The position numbers and the translations under genes are program-made. The notes beneath the pieces are model-generated. The model worked only from the letters and a program-made list of their open reading frames with translations, had not been told where the DNA came from and searched no databases. Below are positions 57,246 through 64,000 of a stretch of 64,000 nt of DNA, piece after piece. The stretch comes from Chlorops oryzae (taxonomy: Eukaryota > Arthropoda > Insecta > Diptera > Chloropidae): NCBI GenBank assembly GCA_020466095.1, contig CM035807.1, positions 38,900,348-38,964,347 of the forward strand, written 5' to 3'. The first letter of the stretch is position 1. Each line of letters starts with the position of its first letter.

Positions 57246-58621
57246 GAAAGGTTTTTATTTTATGGCTTCAAATTCCCAGCTAGAATTTTATGAATTTACA
57301 TCATTTACATAAATTTAAAAAATTTAACCTTGTTTCAAAATCTGAACTTCAACTGTCCTTATCTAAAAGTGAAAATGCTTTAAAATTTTGAGGAAATGCA
57401 TCTCGCTTTTGAGGTTATAACAGCTACACAGGCAAAGCTCGGCAGGTGAAACAAAAAGGGCATATTACTCATTATTTGAGAGTGTATGAAATTTATGAAT
57501 CGCGAAAATATATGAAGTATGTCAAAATAGCATAAGCATATCTTCTTTTTGGAAATCCATATCGGTCAACCGTTAGGGCTAACTAAACAGTTGATATTCT
57601 AAGAAGCCTATTTTGCAAATGTTTCGAAATTTTGGATTTGAATACAATTTCTTATAATTATTATATTTTCCTGAGTGAAACTATAATTATTCACACCGAT
57701 TATAATTGACGTCGAGAAAGGAATTGATTAAATTTCAAATAACAAACGACAAACAAATAACAACTATATGCCGTTGCAGAAAACAGTGATTACAGGTCAT
57801 GCGCAAGACATTTTTCTGCTGGGATGATATTTGTATATACGTATGCATGCGGCGAAAACGCGCACTAGACATCCATCGCAATATTCGAATGGCTGACGAA
57901 GCCACTGCTTCGATGGCCGACGGTTGTCTGATTTTGAAAAAGAGAAGGCAAATGCGAAGCGTATAAGGGTGAAAGAGCGAGCAACTGCAAAAGGAGGTAT
58001 TCTATTTTGTGGCAAATATATACGTGACGGTCGGTCCATGTTAAACGTAGTCGCACTTGTGGCCTTTATTATAACGGGTAGGTACACCGATTTAACCCTT
58101 CTGGCAAACGCTGAAGCAATCCATACCTTTTCATTTTTTTTTTATATTTATTTATCTATTTTTTTGCCTCTTCTGCGAAGCATATTATACTTACTGAAGT
58201 ATTCTTGGCAGTAATGTAAGCTTTAATTGAAGAGTGTGGGCGTTGTTCTATAAATTTTATTCTTATTAAAAATATTTAAAGTCGTATTCGAAAATAAAAT
58301 TTGTTCTTGTTGTCTGTTTTGCTTTTATTACAAAATTAAATGTGCTTAATAAGTTTATCTCCCTTCCGGACAGGTATTGATGCTTCTGAAAACAAATAGG
58401 CTGGTAAATATTATGCAAGCGTTATACGTAATTAGCCTATTTTTATTAGCAACAGTCCCCAATTAGGACGTTATGAAGTCAAATAATAGTCGAACAAATA
58501 GCCTTTTGTTCACTGTGTCTTTCGGAAATAAAACTTCTCTTCATATAGATATTAAAACAAAAGGTTCAATTAAATCAAATAATTTGTGAATTATCCAATT
58601 CACTCTTCTACTAAGAATTAA
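57246..58621. other. AT-rich DNA with a GC-richer open island at 57790-58090
   Basis: Around 57790-58090 open frames overlap on both strands: an ATG-started 25-codon frame at 57889-57966 (MADEATASMADGCLILKKRR onward), a longer plus-strand frame through SDFEKEKANAKRIRVKERAT, and a 96-codon minus-strand frame. The island is conspicuous for its composition, but I recognise no domain and cannot choose a strand. Confidence 0.25.
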
Positions 58622-58772
58622 CACTCTAATGGCAAAAAAAAATTTTTTATGATAATTTTAGGACTAATTTTAGGAAAAAAAACAAGAACCTGAATATATT
58701 ATTGTTAGTTTTTTTTTTTTGGAAATTTGTTCGAAAAAAGACAGTCTAGAGACGGAGCCAGTAACTAGAGGG
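58622..58772. mobile_element. Possible piggyBac-like non-autonomous element (151 bp)
   Basis: TTAA (58618-58621) precedes CACTCTAATGGC, and GCCAGTAACTAGAGGG is followed by TTAA (58773-58776). The ends match in reverse complement as C[A/C]CTCTA...TGGC with a short gap. The right end, CCCTCTAGTTACTGG in reverse complement, resembles CCCTTTAACTACTAAAA of the TTAA-flanked candidate at 12644. An alternative left end is TTAACCCTTCTGGC at 58092. Confidence 0.38.
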
Positions 58773-58776
58773 TTAA

Positions 58777-60304
58777 CTAAGCTATTTTCCGAGTTATTTC
58801 GAAGATAAAAATCCCTGGATTGAACAAAATTTTAAATTCGATTTGTGGATGTGGAAGGGCAGGAAGAGATAAAAAGAAAGCTTAACTGAGGTAACAAATT
58901 CATCGCCGATTTTATAGCGTGCAATTAAGTTCCAGAGAGTATATTTAGATAGAAGTGGCTTCTCATGGAAAAATTTATAATGTAGGTATTTGTTTTACAT
59001 TCACATCCATAGCTGCTAGAGAACCAATGAACTGTAAGAAGGCCCCAGTAGGCAAATATCTAATGCATGATAATTTGATCAGTTTTTGTCATCCATTTTT
59101 GTCTACGGTTTTTTAATATAATTTTCTTCCATATACATGGGTCATACTAAGTCGTAGGTCAAGTATACAAAATTTTGTTTGTTTTTGAACATTGCTCTAA
59201 AGGCACAGCAACTTACTTTTCCAAAAAAAACTTCTATGGACTTTTGTCAGATACGTTAACGTAGCGATATCATACGACATAGGTTCATTACATGAACTAT
59301 TTTCGTTAAGTTTTTCTTCCACATTTTTCGAAGATTCCATTTGAAAAGTGTCAAAATGGTTAGCAAATGCCGGGCGAGCAAATCCAAACTAAGAGTGAAT
59401 TCTTGGTAATGTTTGCTGGTTATTGGACCGCTAGTAGTCTGAAAAATCTTGTCGCCAAATCTTTTCCTAGTTAGGAAATTTAAATTTGTATGTCATTAAT
59501 AAAATTATAAAAAGACAAATTCATGAAAGAACCAACTGGGTAATCACTCTTAAAAGGGAGGAAAACAAAAAAAGAGAGTGAGATAACAATTTCATCAGTG
59601 AGGTCTCTGCCAGCTGTGCACAAATCCTATAGATAATTTCAGAAGGCAATGTCGAGGTTACTTTTCCTTTAGGGATACTTCGAAACTCGTATAAATTATC
59701 TTTAAGCATATGGAAACCAAAAATATGAATAAACCATGTAAATAAGAATGATATAAACAAAACAAATTCAAAAAAAAAGAGCTCTCACCATCTATAACCC
59801 TTGACACAGTGACTGGACTACGGTCTATTGTTGCATTGGCCTTATTTTTTATTTACTTTTTTAAGATTGAAAGCTCCCAATTAAATCGGAGAACACTATG
59901 GAAGAAATCTAATTAAGAAAGTTGTGTTCATATTTGTACTTCTTTATATATTAAGGTTATGATTGTACACTTATCAATTAATATTTTGATTGAAAATTTT
60001 AACAGAGCTATTCTTATGTTTGGTTTAGTTCACTAACATTTTCTGTTAATATAATTACCACAAAAACAAATTAAATTTTTTTAACAGCTGAATAAAATAT
60101 TTAAAAAGTTCGTTTTGAAATGAAAAGGGAAAAGGTTTTGTTCATCTATTGGCCCATAAGAAATTCATGTTTGCTAGTTTTTATTTTCAACGCGCGTTTA
60201 TTCGTTTCCCACGTTGTCATTTGGAAAAAGTTTTTACGGAATGGAGATGCAAGAAAAAAAAAACGGACAACGCAAATGCCACACCCCTGTGCTTTTCATA
60301 TTGT
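58777..60304. other. AT-rich unique DNA, no gene seen
   Basis: No recognisable features. Overlapping plus-strand frames at 60120-60392 are opposed by AT-rich composition and partly enter the next transposon. Confidence 0.4.
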
Positions 60305-61020
60305 TACACGCGGAGAAAAAATATCACATACCCAATTATATTTTGCAGGGATTACATATGTAATTGGGTATGATGCAATTATATTTTCATAATTGCGTCC
60401 AATTATATTTTTCATTGCCTCCAATTATATATGTAATTGTATCAAATGATAAAAAAAATAATTTCAATTACATATATAATTCCGTCCAATTAAATATATA
60501 ATCGGCTGCAATGATGTATGTAATTGTATCGAATTATATACATAATTGCGTCTTATTAAATTTGTGATCCCCTGCAAATTAAAATAAATTCCATATAGCA
60601 ATATAAAAAGGGGCATTCTCCACGATTGGGCGGAATATATTTCACCACGTCATATTCGTGGTCCACCTGCCCCGTGGAGTGCCTAAGGATTTTGAAAATT
60701 CAAACACGTTATATACGATCGAAATTATAAACCATTTGAGAAATATAAGAACAAACTGTAAAATAAATACAATCATATATATAATTGCATCAAAGCTTTA
60801 AATTGTAAAAGTAATCAGATGTAATTACATATGTATTCAGAACGCAATTACATATATGACAAATTTAAATGCGATTATATAAGTAATTGAGTAATTGAGT
60901 ATTTTTCATTTTCTAATTATATTGTAATTGGCTCCAATTAATAATGCAATCGGGGCAAGGCTCCAATCACATATGTAATTGGTTCCAATTATATTTCGGG
61001 AACTTATTTCTCTCCGTGTA
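60305..61020. mobile_element. Inverted-repeat element packed with AATTAYATATGTAATT palindromes (716 bp)
   Basis: The left end TACACGCGGAGAAAAAAT and the right end ATTTCTCTCCGTGTA are imperfect inverted repeats. The flanks CATATTGT (60297-60304) and TATATTGT (61021-61028) agree at 7 of 8 bases. About 300 bases at each side are filled with near-palindromic words such as TTACATATGTAATTGG and CCAATTATATATGTAATTG. The middle (about 60608-60690) is GC-richer and forms nested hairpins (GGGGCATTCTCCAC with GTGGAGTGCC; CCACG with CGTGG). An eight-base duplication suits hAT or P-type elements. No coding capacity is seen. Confidence 0.72.
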
Positions 61021-61028
61021 TATATTGT

Positions 61029-62437
61029 GCTACCTACCTTTTGAAACACATACGGTGATAGTCTTCCGAAAAATTAAGGCTTCTTGATGGATTAAACTTT
61101 CAAATGATACTTGTCACGAAATTTTAAGCCAGGTTTATTCATTTTACTTACATGAACATTTTTGAAAAATTCAAACGGGCATGAAAGCTTAAAGAATATT
61201 CTAGAATTTAAACTCTCAAAGTTCTTAAACCGAGCTGAACGCCACGACCCATAACAATATATTTTAAAAAAATTTTATCCATTTTTCTCGAAGAATTTTC
61301 TTCGTTCACGTCCAAAGCAAAATGGTTTTGGCTTTGATGTCCGCACGTTACGCCATACGCGACGAAGACAGGCGCAAGCCGCTCGCTAAAAATTTCAACC
61401 CGTACAAAATCGGCGAGCATGTTCGCTGTGTGTGCTCAGCTTTATCTGGGTCACGGAAGGCCCTGATACTTGAAATACGTCTCTGTAGGCTAAATGGTTT
61501 TAAGGTCGTATCTGCGGTTAGATACATTGTCCTATTACAGATTCAAAGCATGGTTCACGACTATTGTGAACTGTTTTAAACTCATAACTGATGGTTCAAA
61601 GTATCCACTACATCTATTTTGATTTATGAAAGGACCTTAAATCGTGGCTTAAAACGTTCTGGTAGGTACTATTACAGACTTACAATTAGGCAATCCACAA
61701 AGTCTTCTAAAATCCCTCTTTTTTTGAACAAAATTTAAATCGCCTGGATTTCAAATGTCAAATTTGTTCTAAAATTCTCTGAAATCTCGAGATTTCGTTG
61801 TACGTCTGGAAAGCATAAAAAATACTCATTTTAGCTGGGGATTAAAAGGATTTTAAAAGACTTTTTGATTTGCCCAAATATTACAGACAATACATTCGCA
61901 CATTTTGTTCAAGCTAAATTCTCTCGACAATTTCATTCATTCGCAAAACTTTTTCCCATGTCATACGTTCGATCAAAATGATTATTTATTGAATTTGGCC
62001 AAAATCTATTAATTTCTTTGAAGAAAGCGAGAACTGCGGCCTCGCAATAAGCCTACGTATTAAGCCCATTGCCATTGATGCAATTAAATGAATGTACAAA
62101 AGTGAAAATATAAATACCGTCACTTTTTCCGGTCGATACACATTGAATTCAAGCACATATATTTTTTCCAATCTGCAAAGAAGAATTTGCAAAGTCGTAT
62201 GTACCTCGGTTTTGATGTTTGGAATGTTGATTTAGTTTGGGTTGCCTTGAATGCTGCAATGCAGAGATTTCCGAATTAAATGCGGCTCTATTTACCGACA
62301 TAAACAGAATTTCTATTCGGAGATATTTCAATATTAAGGCATGCGCATCGATTGGAGATGCTTTATTCAAGTTAACTACCTTCCAGCCGTTAACAAATTT
62401 AATTGAACGTGTTCGAGAAAATGTAATATAAGGAGTA
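61029..62437. other. Less AT-rich island with an unrecognised ATG frame
   Basis: 61322-61579 (+) is an 85-codon frame starting AAAATGG, a fair initiation context, with a mixed composition (MSARYAIRDEDRRKPLAKNF near the start). A minus-strand frame is open across its first part. No family is recognised, no splice sites stand out, and expression cannot be judged. Confidence 0.2.
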
Positions 62438-62805
62438 CCCAGTGGGAAAAATCTGAAATTTTCTACAGAAACTTCATGCGAAGAACTCCTTACGGAATGC
62501 CTTAGGTTTAACGCAGCGATGTCATTGGAATTTCGTGTATTACCAATTTCGTGCACCACGTAAGGCTATATTTTAAAATTTAGATAATTTATCTACAGCA
62601 GAAGATTTTCTGTACGGCAAAGGGCTTAGCTATTGTTGTATACACAAAATTCATCATCTTAAGAAGTTTCTGTTAACAAATAATACTAATCAGTAAGGCA
62701 TTACTGGTCAAACGATAATTTATGATTCATATAAAAATTCTATACTTTAATATTCTACCAAAAAATAATCCAAGAAAAATTTCAGGCTTTACGTTTCCCA
62801 CTGGG
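62438..62805. mobile_element. TA-flanked inverted-repeat element (368 bp)
   Basis: CCCAGTGGGAAAAATCTGAA at the left and GTTTCCCACTGGG at the right are inverted repeats. After a four-base gap the similarity continues (AATCTGAAATTTTC against AAGCCTGAAATTTTT). TA lies outside both ends (62436-62437 and 62806-62807). The first bases CCCAGT match those of the element at 10205. A 136-codon minus-strand frame (62149-62559) runs across the left boundary and is therefore chance. Confidence 0.8.
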
Positions 62806-62807
62806 TA

Positions 62808-63789
62808 ATTCAGAAAGAGCATAGGAGAAGAAAGGCGTGAAAGAGCCAACTTTTTCGAAATAGAAAAAGTTTGCTTTTTCTGATGATTTTGTTCCTTAAA
62901 TTATTTGATATTGTTTTAAATAAGTACCTAGCTTAATACGAGAAAACCTTAAAAATGCACAATCCAACCATATACATAAGTAATCATTTAAAATAAGTGC
63001 GTTTTGGTACTTTCAAAATATTTTGAGAGCCATTGACAGTTATCCGTCCAAATCCGCTTCTAATCTACGCAAACAATGCTAGAGGCTCTTGTATAATTTG
63101 GATCATCCAGCCACTTCTCTCCGTCTCTTGAAACTTTTTCAAACTTAATCATTACGAAATATTTAATAGTTTCTTATTCGTATTTAAGTAAATAATCTTT
63201 GCCTCTCTTTGAATATCAATTTCGTAAGAAGTCCGCGCGATTTTTATTTAAGCCATTATCAATTTAATTAGGTTTTCATTTATGATCGTAAAGAAACGTG
63301 TTGTCACCTACATATTTAGCTACCTCCACAATTGATCCTTTGTATAGGATTATTATGAATTTATATCCCACACACTCCGTGTCAGGGTTTACTGCGTTGG
63401 TGTATCATCCACAACCACTCAAAATAGTTCACAAAAATTGTTTACCGAATTATCAACGTCACACAGTATAACGAGCAGCCACAAAAATAAAACATTTAAA
63501 GTGTTAAAATCAATAAAACTTTTTATGCCATTTATTACCCAACAATCTAACTGAAAAAATTCAAAAATATTTTTCTATAGGCGTTCACAAAGGCGTGCTA
63601 AAAACGTGTGAAGGTCGGAAAATCGGAAAATTGCGACTTCTTAAGAAATTTTTAAAACTTTTTTGTATCTTGCACAACTTTTGAAGCAAATAAAGTTTTC
63701 AGATTTTTCGAGCCCTTTGTGAATACCCCTTATATTTGTAAAAATCTTTGCAATTTTTGATATAAATAGCCCCAGTAAAATTTTTCGGT
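62808..63789. other. AT-rich DNA, no gene seen
   Basis: TTTATATCCCACACACTCCG then TGTCAGGG near 63360 faintly recalls the 5' end of the Helentron-like family, but nothing else of such an element follows. Confidence 0.35.
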
Positions 63790-64000
63790 GTCCGAAATAA
63801 GTCAGAAATATGTTGAAGATAAGAAAAATACAATAAATTTTAAATCGACTTTAAACTTATAAACGAAAAAAATCCCCGGCTTTCGATTTAGCTAACACGG
63901 TGTCATGAACAAGCACATGACTAGAAAGCGAGAGTTCCGAGGTTCAAATCCCACACAGGCGAGAGAAATTAACATTGAAAAAAGTATATGAAATCATTCG
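63790..64000 (+). repeat. tRNA-like SINE, copy B (cut by window edge)
   Basis: GTCCGAAATAAGTCAGAAAT begins a stretch nearly identical to copy A at 41104. The A box TAGCTAACACGG lies near 63890. The B box GGTTCAAATCC near 63942 is closer to consensus than in copy A. The following CACACAGGCGAGAGAAATTAAC resembles copy A's TAGGTGAAGAGAATTGAAC. It continues past the end of the window. Confidence 0.78.

Noticed and set aside
62149..62559. 136-codon minus-strand open frame, the longest in the window
   Set aside because: It starts at GTG, not ATG, and crosses the left boundary of an inverted-repeat element, so it cannot be one old gene.
1..64000. CRISPR array, operon or phage-like system
   Set aside because: No regularly spaced identical repeats with unique spacers, no ribosome-binding-site-led gene clusters, and the whole window has the character of eukaryotic repeat-rich DNA.

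Overview
Kind of sequence. The window is AT-rich eukaryotic nuclear DNA with no operon-like gene packing, no long open frame and no recognisable cellular protein. The longest open frames are about 130 codons, which is about what chance gives in 64 kb of this composition, and several run straight across transposon ends. The repeats point to a higher fly (Brachycera), perhaps a true fruit fly (Tephritidae): at least seven Helentron-type (DINE-1/mini-me-like) elements carrying the GTCT/GTCC microsatellite known from dipterans, many short hAT, TA-, TAA- and TTAA-flanked elements, and tRNA-like SINEs. The family-level placement is inference. The window is best read as intergenic or deep intronic DNA.

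Layout. 1-9 kb is mostly unique DNA with simple repeats (TC, CA, ATT, TA, GT) and two weak candidate exons (7687-7806 and 7993-8105). 9-18 kb is a dense transposon nest. It holds a 161-bp hAT element with perfect 8-bp target duplications, a Helentron-like element split by an 866-bp TA-flanked element, and a dead non-LTR retrotransposon. The retrotransposon's RNase H domain is cut by a 2.67-kb terminal-inverted-repeat element, which itself contains a foldback hAT element. 18-27 kb is quieter, with a 185-bp TAA-flanked element, a reverse-strand Helentron-like element, a degenerate SINE and a perfect RFX-type X-box. 27-32 kb is a second nest: a 641-bp hAT element with a 117-bp foldback inside it, a 256-bp hAT element, a TATCGCAC-family element and a 1.34-kb hAT element, all but one with exact target duplications. 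33-48 kb has two more X-box-like motifs, a full-length Helentron-like copy (36.86-38.09 kb), a second TATCGCAC-type element and a SINE. 48-64 kb has a 427-bp TAA-flanked element with 57-bp perfect inverted repeats, two minisatellites, a third TATCGCAC-type element, a possible mariner-like element, a 716-bp element full of AATTAYATATGTAATT palindromes and a second good SINE copy cut by the window edge.

How the parts relate. No gene network can be described. The recoverable logic is insertion order: the LINE came first, then the 2.67-kb element and a 242-bp hAT element entered it, and the foldback entered the 2.67-kb element. All the small elements lack recognisable transposase and would depend on enzymes encoded elsewhere. 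The most interesting non-transposon signal is a composite motif shared by two sites 13 kb apart: an X-box-like palindrome followed by GATTCRTTCGATT.
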